This document shows, piece by piece, positions 46,260 to 58,825 of a DNA stretch of 64,000 bases. The notes beneath the pieces were generated by a model. The model searched no databases. It saw nothing but the letters and a program-made list of their open reading frames with translations, and was not told the DNA's origin. The stretch covers positions 443,959,204 through 444,023,203 of the forward strand of contig NC_085138.1 in assembly GCF_035046485.1 (NCBI RefSeq). The letters run 5' to 3'. Positions within the stretch are counted from its first letter, which is position 1, and every line of letters begins with the position of its first letter. The translations under genes and the position numbers were made by a program. Source of the stretch: Aedes albopictus (taxonomy: Eukaryota > Arthropoda > Insecta > Diptera > Culicidae).

Positions 46260-48300
46260 TTTCTCATCGGAACTTCCACAAAATGATTCACAGTTTCTGT
46301 CATCTCACCGACTGTCTCATTCCACTTATCGTTCCCATTCTGAACTCCCCTGTCACACATTTCCGTCTCAAATTCGTTCAATTGAATCGAATCAAACATT
46401 TTTCATCCAAAACTAAAAATGCGCTGCCCCACACACTAGATCATCGTTTCTAAAGCGCATCAGTTATCGAATTTCACATCCTCATCGGTACAGTGGGATC
46501 GCCCGCGAGTACGAGTAGCAACTTGAGTCGAAGCTCGTAATTCCACTTTTTTACTCGCTGTTGTTCACCAAACCGAATTTCCAAATACCCAAAAGTTGGC
46601 GAAATGACTTGTTTGGCAGGTCATTCTGTACCAAATTTCATAACGATGGCACTCTCCTTCCCCCCACGATAGCAAAAAAGTGTGCGATTCATTTTTGACG
46701 AGAGAGCACACTTGAAGGAGTGAAATTAATTTCCCCGTTCGATCATTTTAGCTTTAGTTTTTTAATTTATTAAAATAGTGGTTCTCTCTTTTCACACATA
46801 CACAGTTCAGTTCGAGGGAATCGAGTAAGCATCGAATGGAGTTTTTATCCTCGACTTGGAGACTGGCGTTTCGAACGGTCGCGAAAATGATCACCCATTC
46901 CACCCCACTGACTGGTGGAACCGCGGAATCGAAGCAGGCCATGCATCAGGGGGTAACCGTTTCGTGGACTGCTTTTTTATCCACGGAATCGTGTCCACTT
47001 GCTCTTTCGCGCTCACATGTGGATTGCTACGATACGACACACGATGCCTATGAGTCCCCCCGCTGCTGATGCATGGAGGCAAACGCAAACTTAACTCTGG
47101 AGTGCACCACCATCGTTCGTCCGGCGATTCGTTTGCCCAAAAGTAGAAGCAATGGTAGCAGCAGCGCCAAAGCAACAGCATCTACCAAACAGCCTCAGCT
47201 GAGCGTTTCTGCAGCAAAAAAATTGAATGATTTTTCCCGTAAATAAAAACACACAGTATCCTTTTTCGGTGTGCAGTTTTCGGTCCTCTCGCTTGCTCCG
47301 ATCCGAAGCCGATTGGGGGGTGGGGGATGGTCGTCGGTTCGACTCGGCTTGGCTTGGCTTTGGCTTTGGCGGTTGCAGTTTGGCTCAGCTCAGCTCAGAT
47401 GATTCGCGACCGGTAGCCAGCAGCAGGCGAGCAATGGGGTCCAGCGAAAATGGAAACGTCCTCCAAACAAAAAACAACGAAAAACTTAAAAATAAAAATC
47501 CGCGTTGTTGATATATTTTCGTCGTTTGTTATGTATATTTTTTGCTTCCACGACGAACGACGGTTTTTTCCTCCTCTCCGTGGGTGAAGCTTGGACTTTC
47601 TGCGAGGCCGCGATGCACATCGTTCTCGCGGAGGACAAAACCGGCAAACTTCATGGGTGAAGTGGGAGGTGGGAGGGTACTCTGGGGACGCACGTACTGG
47701 AGCGCACTGGACAGCTATCCGGCGTAGATATTTTTCTCTATTTTTCAATAAAAAAATAACACAATTTGGATACTGGCTATACGATTGCTTTTAACTTTAT
47801 GTGAGACCTCGCCCGTTCGTTGGTATGGTGTTTTCTGTGCATAAGCCATCTCCTGACGTGTCCTGGTGCTGTCGGTGGTAGGTAGGTTAGCCTCACCCCG
47901 TTTTACACATACTTGCACACACTGACTGACCGGTCGCGGTCATCTCGTATTTCAATTTTTTTAGGTGTTCCTTTTTAGGGAGGCCTGGGAGAGCATAGCA
48001 AAACAACTCATCGACACAGTCACACACAAATACGCATAATCACACATTATGTTCTGGGTTGAACAACGTAATAGGAAACTTATAGAATAATGTGTTTTGT
48101 CAAAACTATAACATAATCGTCACTACACATGTTTCTTAAATTCTGTTTTCATTAAATATTATCTTGTTTATATTTCTAATTTACAAATTTATCTGTAATA
48201 TGCTCATGCTCAACTGCTCTGAATATAAACAAAACTAGACGGACGAACAGCGCATCGCATCGCACCGGTGACAGGATTGCGTGTTCCTTCAGACTTACCC
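46260..48300. other. non-repetitive, GC-richer island
   Basis: The largest island without transposon structure. It has GGCTTTGGCTTTGGCGG and CAGCTCAGCTCAG short repeats (47345-47400) and a GC-rich segment at 47540-47730. Several overlapping frames on both strands (for example 47395-47748 minus) have no domain. It could hold a promoter with untranslated exon or enhancers; the sequence alone does not decide. Confidence 0.4.
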
Positions 48301-49640
48301 GTTCGCTGCATCTTTCTTGACTCGCTTCAACAAAAAGGAGTGAATGATATAGGAATAAGGCGAATACACGAACATCTGATTTAAGCTGTATGTTGTGTTC
48401 GTGGAAGTTTCTTTTAATTGTTTTGACTTTGTTCCATGATTAACTAGATCACAATATATAATTAAAACTTAATTCCAAACAACTTTTCTGTAGAAACCAT
48501 GTCTCAGAGACATTGTTTTCTAAAGATAAAAGTAAGGTGGGATCTAAAAAAAGATTTCTGCATAATTTTTGTTTATTTATTTATAAAACAAAAACTAATT
48601 GCGAGAACTCTTAGAACCTTAAACTTTTTCCAACTAAACTTAGAGCATTAAACTTTTTCCAATATAGCTCAATGATCATTCGCTTCATCGACCAAATTAC
48701 TGTACAAAAAGGGAACTCATCAAAACATCCCTACATCCGTGAACCTGGATGACGTCCTTGCGTTCCTCTCTGGAGCCACCAACATGATCGACTTAAGAGT
48801 CCCCGCTCTCCATGATGCCTGGTAGAGCTAACTTCCCCACGGGTCTTCTGAACACCACTGATGTAGCGCTTGACGCAGCATTGGTTCAGATAATAGAATA
48901 TCAGGCCACTAGAAGTGTCCTAGTGAAGTGATAATAAGTAACCGTAATAAGTTAAAGATAAACTTGTCATTCAGCAGAGTTTATTCCAGAGTTTAATCGT
49001 CTGAATTCCGGGTAGCGTCAGCAACCACTTCAATTGAGGGATATCCATTTTATTTCATAATCGGGATTTCCACCCTCATATTAGTCTAAATCAATCGATT
49101 AGGCTACTGAAAATAGAAATATTTTATTCACTAAATAACCCAATTATGACTACCGAGTGTAGAAGACATTGGTTCAGAGTAATTTGTCCGTCCGCCATTT
49201 GACCGAAAAGGGAGTTATTTTCTCCATATCAGTATAACTCGAAATAACAGCCTATGACTCAAAGAAGGCAAAATCTTAGACAAAAGTGGTCGCAGTTTTA
49301 ACGCTTACTGACTTTATCATAATTAAATTGGAATGACATTCGGCCAAACGGCGTTAGAACGAAATGTCCCCGTTTACGAACTACGCAGCATACTGTTTTC
49401 GGAGACGTTGTTCAGTACATCCATATTTCGTATTCACTAAGTGGCGCACACGTTGTTGTAAAGATGACATATGACCGCTGTTTATGAGTTCAAATGTTTC
49501 AAATGTAAAGTAAATTTGTTATGATATGTTAACCACGGTTCAAAACTTTAAGTTAGCGTTTTTGGTGAAGTTCTTCATACGGATGCGAATCTTCTATTCT
49601 AATGTTTCTAATAATTCTAATGTTTAACCACTAGGCTAGC
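48300..49640. other. non-coding, with a minisatellite fragment
   Basis: At 49160-49400 words shared with the 28.4-30.2-kb element appear (CAGCCTATGACTCAAAGAAG, then CATTCGGCCAAACGGCGTTA). The rest has no recognised feature. Confidence 0.4.
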
Positions 49641-50175
49641 TTAAGACCTCATAGGATCCCTTCAGGAATTTTTCTCGGGATTCCTCCCGGAATCCTTTCA
49701 GGGGTTCCATCCATCATTCTTTCGGGTATCTGACGGATTTTTTTTCAAGATCCTCACGGGGATTCTACCCAGATTTCTCACGGGATTTCTTTAGGGAATT
49801 CTTCAAATATGTCCCAGGATCTCAGGGCTTTCTCTTGGCATTGTTCCTGGATTCTTCAATGGTACCTCCCTGAATGCCTCCAGGGATTCGTACCGGGATT
49901 ACTTAACTGATTTCTTCCGGGATTCCTTCATAGATTACTTCCTAGAATGCAACAAAGTTTCCTCCAGTATTCTTTCTGGATTTTCTCCCAGGAATCCGTC
50001 AGGTATTTCTCCTGGGATTGCTTTAGTTGAAGCTAAACTTTTCAACTATTCAGAAATTCCTATCCTGATTCCTTTCGGAACTCCTTCGCTGATTCCCCCA
50101 GGGATTCATTAAAAGATTTTTTCGGGGTTTTTCACGGATTCACAGGAATCCTTCAGAGATTCCTATGGAATTCTT
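49640..50175. repeat. decayed GGAATTCC-type array, pyrimidine-rich on +
   Basis: Units such as GGGATTCCTTCAGGAATT and TTCTCCTGGGATT, with the pyrimidine-rich strand on +, as at 40.8-42.8 kb. It is cut at its right edge by the next element. Confidence 0.7.
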
Positions 50176-51161
50176 CCCAAGTAACACAGAAAACATCTTT
50201 GGAAATGGAATTTGAAAAAGATGTCGCACAGTGTGCGTTTGATAAATTTTGATCTATTTACTAGAAAAAAAAACAACGTTCATACGATGTTTCTGGGAGC
50301 ACATTCAATACATAACACTAGTTTACAGCATTTTTGAACTCGGTAAGCTGATGATCATTTTTGGTGTAGAATCATGCCCTGCGTTCGAAATCGCGAAGGA
50401 AAAAAATTACAGTAGAGCGGAAAATTTTTCGACTTTCCATACAAGGTTGATGATTTGAAATCGATTTTTGTTCTATTTTTAAGCAACGTCGCTCACTTCA
50501 CACACCTCATTCTCCGTAATCAATGCTCCGATTGAGCTGAATTTTTTACTGTAACTCGCCTACATATGAAATGTCAAATAAAAGTCGAGAAAGAATTTTT
50601 AAGTTGGTTTTTTCTTATTGAAAAAAATACATTTCTTCAAAAAAATTAGGGAATTTTGCTAAAATTTAAGAAGATTGTCCCTAAAACTCGCCAATATCTT
50701 GAATTTCATCAATCTGACGCAAAACCTGTATTCAGATGACCGAATGCTATTGTATTCAGCTTTCAATTTATGGAAAAAGATTTAAAATTGGTTGAACAAA
50801 ACGCAATATATTTGAATTTTAGTAAATTACATATTTTGAAAAGTTGCAAAACTCGATATTGAGCTAAATCTCAAAAACTGTTCTACTTTAAATTTTTTGA
50901 AGGTCGGTTTCGAAATCAGCACTAAATTGTGCTTTGAAAATTTTGGTCGTTGGCAGAAGTTCACGACTTTCGTTTTATTTTGTAAACTTGTGTAATTATA
51001 TGTTATAAGAATGTATTGAAAAACATCTTTAGTAACATCAAAGATGTTTTATAAGCCGCTTTTTTGGTGATATAAGTGTATGAAAATACGTTTCCATGGG
51101 CATGGACGTTTGTTTGAAACATGTAATATATACATTATTGTAACAAGTTGTGTTATTTGGG
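50176..51161. mobile_element. about 990-bp element with CCCAARTAACACA ends
   Basis: The left end CCCAAGTAACACAGAAAACA and the inverted right end CCCAAATAACACAACTTGTT share 12 of the first 13 bases. AACATCTTT and AAAGATGTTTT words occur near both ends. The interior is AT-rich and no coding frame is convincing. Related by end word to 22249-22426. Confidence 0.55.
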
Positions 51162-51181
51162 TTCCTGGATTTTAACCCGGG

Positions 51182-51530
51182 AATTGGCTTCTTTAACGGT
51201 GTTGAGATAATTCCATATTCTGAATCTGCATGCTAAACTGAGCCGAAATCCAAATTTTCATGAATTTTGGTGCCCGGGAACCTATTTAAAAATAAATTTG
51301 AATTTTGTATGGGAGCGATTTGTCGAATCACCTCTCGTTGCATTTTGTACTGGGTGCAGCTGTCAAGCAGCAGCCCAGCTGTCAAAAGGTGATTTTAAAA
51401 AATCTCTTTGAAATTGATTGTAGGTACCAAAATAAAGTTCTAAAAGTCTGAAAAAAATCATAGTGGCTCAGAAAAAGGTGCGCTTTCGTATAAAATTTAA
51501 AAAATCAATACATTTTGACAAAACATTCTT
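51182..51530. mobile_element. AATTGG-ended MITE, copy 1 (3' end decayed)
   Basis: It begins AATTGGCTTCTTTAACGGTG and follows the 53263-53619 copy base for base with scattered changes until AAAATTTAAAAAATCAATAC; the last few bases are lost or changed. It is non-coding. Confidence 0.75.
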
Positions 51531-51569
51531 TTGCACATGTTTCGGTTATATTGTCCAGTAATAATTTTC

Positions 51570-52660
51570 AATAGTTCCAATAGAAGAATGGAAACAAGTC
51601 CACTTTTTTGGATAAAATTACCAATAAAAAAATCAATAGGTCCCATGAATAATAAATTGTGTACCGGCATCAGCAATAACGAATTCCAGAATGGAAGGAT
51701 AAATTACACTTTTTTGGACAGAATTGTTCCATAAACTTGTTGAAAAAAGCCCCTAATATGGAAAAAATTATCCCTAAAAAATGAAGTATGTTCCATAAAC
51801 TTTCCAATACAGTTCCGATTGTATCTTCGTATGTTCCATCCATAGTAGTAAACGTTCCATAAAACAACAAAAACAATAAATTAAATAATACCTAAAACCC
51901 TTTTCACTGATCGTAAGGCTCCAATAAAAATTGATGAAATTTGCTGATAAAGTTTCTCTCATTTGAGGACCCCTCGAAAGTACTAGCCTACAAATGCTTA
52001 GTTTACACTGGAAACCCTATTTCAGGATGCAACCACTTCTTGTACCAATTTAACCGGTGAAATGTTCCATTATTTGAGTAAAAAATCCCATAAAAACGGT
52101 AAAAAAAATCTACAAAAGGCATGTAAGCGTTCCACAAAAAATAAAGAATTTTACACATTACTACCTAAAATGTTCCATGAATATGCCATTTGGAACATTA
52201 TTTTTTTGGAGCAATGAAATCTAATCTATAAAAAAAAACAATTATTGAGAACAAGCAAGCTTGCGCTACGAGTTCATAGATGGTGTGGATATACTTATGC
52301 CGTTTTTCTTTTTTAACCTGGGTTGGAACTGGATTGGCGGAAAACGTGTAAACAAACAACGTTAAACAAACTTTAGTACAAGCGAAACCGAAGTCGGGTT
52401 GGGGTTGAAACTGAGATCTGATCAAGTGCCAACCCAGTTTGGAACTGGATAATAAAGAAAAACGGCATTATATAAATGCTCAAAATTGACGAAGATATGC
52501 AGCAGAGCTACTGAGTTAGAAAAACAATCCAAGAAATGCAAAATTCTTTCAAATCCAAGGATACCATTCCACGAGAAATATAAAATATCCCATACGATAG
52601 ATAAATAAAATGTTTCATAAGTTTCCGAAAATAAACAATCATATGCTAGTCAAAAAGTTC
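51570..52660. repeat. diffuse repeat of GTTCCATAAA words
   Basis: Many scattered copies of GTTCCATAAA, TTCCATAAAC and related words occur, the same wording as the arms of the 21.0-22.2-kb foldback. Within it, 52310-52460 holds an inverted pair (AACCTGGGTTGGAACTGGAT near 52316, CCAACCCAGTTTGGAACTGG near 52429). Small open frames have no domain. Confidence 0.5.
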
Positions 52661-52668
52661 CACACCTA

Positions 52669-53127
52669 CACTGTGGTGCATAATTGATCGGACAAACGCC
52701 GATTTTCATACAAAATGACCAAGTTTGAGATGCTGTAACTATGATTTGCTTTGACGGATTAAGCTCAATTTCTGACACGGAACTACTGATATGCTGAATT
52801 TTACGTATATGAAGTACGAAATGTTTTCGTTCACAGGTTTGGGCGTGACAAGGCGTTCAAAATGTGCAAAAGTGATTGGACAGCGGTACCCCTTTGATTT
52901 ACACGCGTGCCGCTGTCCGATCACTTTTGCACATTTTGAACGCCTTGTCACGCCCAAACCTGTGAACGTAAACATTTCGTACTTCGTATACATAAAATTC
53001 AGCATATTATTAGTTCCGTATCAGAAATTAAGCTCAATCCGTCAAAGAAAACCATAGTAACACCATCTCAAACTTAATCATTTTGTATGAAAATCGGGGT
53101 TTTTCCGATCAATTATGCACCACAGTG
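52669..53127. mobile_element. 459-bp hairpin element, TA-flanked
   Basis: The ends are CACTGTGGTGCATAATTGAT and its inverse, with TA outside both (52667-52668, 53128-53129). The whole element is one inverted repeat with arms of about 215 bp around a short centre with GCGGTACCCC. The two overlapping 88-codon frames on opposite strands are the same arm read twice, so they are not independent genes. Confidence 0.9.
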
Positions 53128-53262
53128 TATGCTCATCGGTCCGAATTAATAATATCAATCAAGAAGCTAGGAAATCTGCCAAACAATGAACGCATGCAAA
53201 AACTGAGCATTTTTGGCCGTACACTTCGTAGTTGCTACTCCGTGATTGACCAGAGCTAGCGG

Positions 53263-53619
53263 AATTGGCTTCTTTAGCGGTGTTGGGATAATTCCATATT
53301 CTGAATCTGCATGCCAAACTGAGCCGGATTCCAAATTTTCATCAATTTTGGTACCCGGGAACCTATTCAAATATCAATTTGAAGTTTGGATGGGAGCAAT
53401 TTGTCGAATCACCCCTCGTTGCATTTTGTACTTGGCGGAGCTATCAAACAGTTGCCTAGCTGTCAAAAGGTGATTTCGAAAAATCTATTTGAAATTGATA
53501 TTAGGTATCAAAAAAGAGTTCTAAAAATTTGAAAAAAAAATCATAGTGACTCAGAAAAAGGTGCTCTTTCGTATAAAATCAAAAAATGAATACCTTTTTC
53601 AAAATTTAAAAACCCAATT
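53263..53619. mobile_element. AATTGG-ended MITE, copy 2 (357 bp), with empty-site evidence
   Basis: It starts AATTGGCTTCTTTAGCGG and ends TTTAAAAACCCAATT, imperfect inverted ends. The flanks (GTAGTTGCTACTCCGTGATT on the left, CACAGAGAACCAAT on the right) are contiguous, without the element, at about 59388-59430. There a single AATTG marks the site, while here AATTG stands at both ends. Confidence 0.85.
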
Positions 53620-54088
53620 GCACAGAGAACCAATAGATAAGGCTTGGAAATAGCACAACATCCTCAATGTACACTTTCCGAGAGCTCTAACTTTATTGGA
53701 TCAATAACGGCGCCGGCCACGTCCTTATGGTCTACCGGGGAGGGGAAGGAATGTTAATTCGACAGCCAGGTTGGATATGTTACTCGAAATTTCAAATTGA
53801 TAATTCTCTGCTACCAAAGCGAATATTCGTTTGAAAACGTATCATCCTATATGCTCCTTTGCAGTTATTGCGATGATACTTTTTTAGCTGCGTAGCTGCA
53901 GAATTGTCCGTTTTTTATCACTTCAAAAACGCGAGCAAACAATCATTGAAAAGCAAAAAGTCAATGATTTGTTCTAAGACTCAGTGATGCATCATGACAC
54001 CTTAAGAAATACACACAAATAGATTCATGATTTATAATGAACCACAATTTGTAATCTATCATCTGTCAGACTTTACAAGAATGAGGTA
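53620..54088. pseudogene. diverged duplicate of the 59.4-59.6-kb segment
   Basis: From 53620 to about 53755 the sequence matches 59414-59545 (AATAACGGCGCCGGCCACGT and flanks). On the minus strand it gives a KDVAGAVID-like reading with a frameshift or stop soon after. The start codon region does not align well. The remainder to 54088 is non-coding. Confidence 0.45.
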
Positions 54089-55504
54089 CCGTGACCGGCC
54101 CTAATTCGGCGCACTTTCTCGAATGTACCACAAAATCATGGACGCTAGTTCAATATTAGCTTCAAATATATTTTTAGAATATTGTTTCAATAGTAGTGAA
54201 AAAGTTTGTGAAGAAAAATTTTTCAAACTAATAACCATTATTTTGTAAAAAAAATTAAATGGTGTTGCAAGTACATGAAATTGCCTGAAATCTGTGTCCG
54301 TTAGCGAAGCTGCGTAAAAGTTGCCTCATGAGCTGAAGCATTTTGCGACATAAATAATGAAGAGAATGTTTGATTCTCCATACGCATCCTGTACTGCTGT
54401 CTTTGAGGAATCAGAATCGGCAAAAAACAATTAAGTTTTCTTCTTCTTTTCTTAATCTTCTTGTTCTTCTTAGGTGCGCAGAATTAGGAACGGGTATTGA
54501 ATGGTGGTCCTAATTCTGCGCAGACATTTCAATACTAAGTTTTAAACATATAATTAATAAACAAACATCATATGAATGTCACCACAATTATAACTAGGAT
54601 ATTCTATGTTTCTAGCAATCCGGTGAATGTAATTACGTTTCAACAAGTTAGCTTATAAATTTTAAAGGCTAGTTTACGATTCTTGCATTTTTGATTTGAT
54701 AGTTCGACCGGATTAACCACTTGTTTTGAAACATTTGCTATCAACCTCGGGAGAAATTTTATGTATTCATGCAAGCATACATCAAATGGGACATATGATG
54801 TGAGTTTACATGAAATTTGCTTAAACAGAGGAAACCCTGTAGTTTAACAAGAGAGAAGTCTCAGTTTGCAAGCAAAGATTTGCCACCTTTTCATGGCGTA
54901 TACATTGCTTTTAGAAATTAAAGTAAATTTTACTAAAATTCTGCTATTCTGCTATTATCAAAGAGTAAATTTTACTAAAATGTAATGATAGTACATATCA
55001 CGCGGATAACTAAAAAAGCTTTGCATAGTAGTATTCGGTTATGCTACCAAATCCTTTTGTATAACATGATTAAAATTCACTTTGCTTAGTAATCAAATTT
55101 GGTAGTATCAATGTTGGGGACATGCAAAGTTCCAATACGGTCGTAACGTCGCATGAAAGTTGAAAATTAAGAATTCAATTGAATTTGATCTATGAATCAT
55201 GTTTTCATTACAATATGTTATCCTTTTAGAGTTTTTTCCATGTGCGCAGAATTAGGAACACTAGTGCGCAGAATAAGGAACATTCCAAAAATGGGTGCGC
55301 AGAATAAGGAACATAGACACACTTTAGAAATTCCATGATTTTACATAAAAAATGAGTGTTTTGTATAAAAAATATATTTTTCCCTTAACTACAAGGCTAA
55401 CTATGCGTGGTCAAAAATTCAGCCAAATCGGTTCCATTTGGAATTTATTACAGCTGATTGAAATTGAAAAGGTCTTAGGTGCGCAGAATATGGGCCCTCC
55501 ACGG
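54089..55504. mobile_element. 1.4-kb TIR element with repeated GTGCGCAGAATTAGGAAC, TA-flanked
   Basis: The inverted ends CCGTGACCGGCCCTAATTC and CCGTGGAGGGCCCATATTC (each followed by GCGCAC, with one indel-type change) lie between TA at 54087-54088 and 55505-55506. The word GTGCGCAGAATTAGGAAC or close variants occurs at 54474, inverted at about 54508, and at 55243, 55264, 55291 and 55479, some clustered near the right end. It has no transposase frame. Confidence 0.82.
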
Positions 55505-55506
55505 TA

Positions 55507-55855
55507 AATAAAATAAAATGTAAAGAATATAATTTTAAAGCTGTTATCTAATGACAAGCACTAAGTCGACAAGCATGGTGACGAACCATACAAAGTAAAT
55601 GAATAAATATTCAAAAGATACATACACACATATAAAGGAAAGAAAACAACAAGGAACAAACTTACACGATATAGTGAATTAAATTAGATAGAATCCACAG
55701 TAAGCGAACGTCAAAGAACAAACTCACCGCAGAATTCAGTTTATTCCCAAATGTGCCACTGATTGCAGCACCGTAACCGTGTGTTTTCTGCTGTTGGTCA
55801 TGCAAAGCCAGCGCGCGCGAGTGTGGTTTTGCTGCTGCCGAACTACCGCACACCA
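55507..55855. other. non-coding, nothing recognised
   Basis: A short stretch between two mobile elements. The minus-strand frame 55662-55856 has no domain. Confidence 0.4.
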
Positions 55856-58554
55856 CTTAGACCAAGCCCACTCATGGGCTCAATCAAGCGTTTTAACGTT
55901 AAGTAGAGCCCCGAACAAAGAAGCGAACCGCACCGGTCGCTGCTAAGTAGGGCTCGAAAGCGAAAAGTTTACGTACGGTTCGTAGCAGGGCTTAGAATAT
56001 AGAGACACGCAAAGTACGGTCTCTATCCGTAGGCTCGTGCGCTCTCTCGCGTTTAGCTCTCTGGGTAGCGTAAAGAGGAGACGAAAGAACATGAGTATGG
56101 ATTTGTTGCCAGGTATATAGTTTCTAGAGAATGGTTTTCTTGTTTTGTATAGGTAGGAATTTATTTTAGTTTGCACCAAATATTTAAAATTTTTATTTTT
56201 ACTTGCTTTGAAATTTTAACCAAACAATATCATAGATCGTTACATGAATAACACAACAAATTGTCTGATATACAATTGCGATAGAGTGACAATACAAACG
56301 CAGAAAAATAATAGGTTTAAATTGACAAGCTTTGCTTAAGTATGTTATGAATAAAGTTTTCCCTTCTTCGCCAATTTTAGGATCATGCATAACGAAAATG
56401 TATTGAATTTCTTATAAAAATAATTACGATTGTTCATAATCACACCTTTAGTTTTTGATTCGGCCGATCGTTTCGAAACTAATATTTGAAGAAATGTATA
56501 GTGATTCAGTGAGTTTTGCTATTTTAACACGTACATGTTTGAGCCGGGGTTGCTACGCAACAAGTAAAGTTTGGTTTCGCACATTTAGAAAAATGTCCAA
56601 ATAAATAACTCGCGAAGTTCGTTCCGACAAGTTCCAAAATTATCGTCATCCGTCGCAGATTCCGGTGAGAAGATGTGCGTATTTTCTAACCCGGAAAGAT
56701 ACCATTTGACGGTAATAAGTGACCACAAGGTTCACTTTCCGGGCTGAGATCCCCCGCTTTGAAAGAGCTGTGCCTCGCCTTTCGTTTTGTCGTGAATATT
56801 TCGAAAAAGGCAAAGGAGTTTTGGTTTGATTGCTGTTTTTGAAAATAGTGGTCGTCAGTGGGTGGTTTTTTAAATATAAATTTAAAAATATAAATTAAAT
56901 AAACGAGACATTAGGAAGAAAGTGTGCGAAATGGGTAACTTCACCCTTGTAGAAACAATAAGGCAAAGCAGAAAAAAAATCTGCGAAGACGCCATGCGAA
57001 TAACACCAATCATACAGAATAGGAGGTTCGACATTAGATCTACAAAAACAACCTAACAATTGGGGAGATCTTTCCAATAGTACACATTTATTCACAGCTC
57101 TTTTGTCCACATTTTCATATATTTAAAACATATTCATCAACATGCTATCTGGATCGTTTGGTATAATATGTCCACGCATCCTTCATCCCCTGTAAATGCG
57201 AGAAGTACCTTGCCGAAAGAAAATATTCTGTACTCCAAGTATTTTGAAGAATCATCTTTGCGCGTAAATACAACGCAGTAGACCTGGCCGCTTTGATGCA
57301 TGTGTCATATCTATGATATGCTGCAAGCATCAATATTGACAAGAAAAGTAACACGATTGCTTTCCAGGGTGATTCCGTACTGGCTGCGTATGTATAAGAT
57401 TGTATAAGAGATTGTATAAGATGTATAAGAGAAGTTACGAATTTTCAAAGATGCTTTGACTGTACCTAACTCAATTCAGATATCATAGAAACACTTCAGT
57501 ATTTTTATTTCTAAAAAAATGTAGTCGAGCTGCCAAGTTTCATCAATTAGAATAGGTGGTGTGCAGGACTGCCATATTGTGGGTTCCTCGTTATAGAAAA
57601 AGCAAGGTGTTGGATGTTAAAATACATCAACTGTTGTGTGAAGTGACAAAAAGGAGAGTGAGCTCATTATGTACTTTGACAAATACGCAGTCTACTTCAA
57701 GCGCATAGAATCTGCTTCCAACAAAATATTCATTTACCAGCATCCAAAGGATCGCAATATATACTAAGATTTCCGATTGATGCTTTGTAACTAAAAGGTT
57801 GTAACTGAGTATAGAATAAGCTGAAGTTAAAATACACGTTAATGAAAAAAGGTTGCGCAAACTTATCGCAGACTGTTAGAAGACAGCTTCTACTATGACC
57901 AGGATTCAAAAATCTTGACCTACGTGAAGTTGTAAAGGAGACAACTACGTTATAAATGTGTTGGAAATGCAAGGGATGTAATTATTCAATAAACCTAATT
58001 ATTAAAAAGAAAAAAAAATCAGATAAATTTCTTGCGAGAAAGGCAACATGGATATCGAAGAGATGGATATTATTTTAGATAAAAATTCAACCTACAAGTC
58101 ATGCAGTAAGCAACAAACACATAATTTAAAAAAAGATTGCTTGAATTTCGAGATTAAATACAATCATACATTATTGAGAAAATAATATCTTAAAACGCAC
58201 CAAAACTGGTACTAATCTCCAAGGGAATTTTTTATTTGAGTTTAATTTTTACTAACTGTTTTCAGTCTTATCCAAAACCCCTTCTTTCAAAATATGAGCA
58301 CAGATTATTATACTGAATAAGATTTGCAATAACACCATAGAAATACACAAAATATTGCGATGATTTACAGAAGTGCAAAAAACCGACGGTACGGATAGAA
58401 TAGAGACCACCGGTGCGCAAAGGCGACCGATCATTATTTTACTCACATGGAAACGAACGACCGGTGCGAAAATGGGTGGATAACGAAATTAAAAATCGTT
58501 AACGACGTGCTGTTGCGTGTGTAGTATTAAGCCCACGGGTGGGCTTAGTCTTAG
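55856..58554. mobile_element. 2.7-kb non-autonomous TIR element, copy 2
   Basis: A direct copy of 23060-25789 with the same end words (left TTAGACCAAGCCCACTCATG, one base changed; right TAAGCCCACGGGTGGGCTTA). It lacks a few small blocks present in copy 1, such as about 45 bp after 24697, and has its own short insertion near 57400. The 71-codon minus-strand frame at 57110-56895 stays open with few replacements. Confidence 0.82.
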
Positions 58555-58825
58555 AATGGCCATAGACTCGGGAAATTAGACAGCGGGAAATAGTCGGGAA
58601 TTGAAAGTCATCGGGAAAAATGCGAGAATAAGTCGGGAATTTTGTTTATTATCGGGATATTTTAATTGATGTGTAATGCCCACAGAATGTAAACCCAAAC
58701 CTAGATTTAACACTTAACTCATTTTAAATCCAAGTTCTTACACAATTTCACAATTATACTAAACATCTATCCTCTCCTCCAAAGTTTCACGAATAAAATT
58801 ACAAAATCCAAACATTCGATATGAC

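Noticed and set aside
52739..53057. Two 88-codon frames with near-identical proteins
   Set aside because: They are the two arms of one palindromic element.
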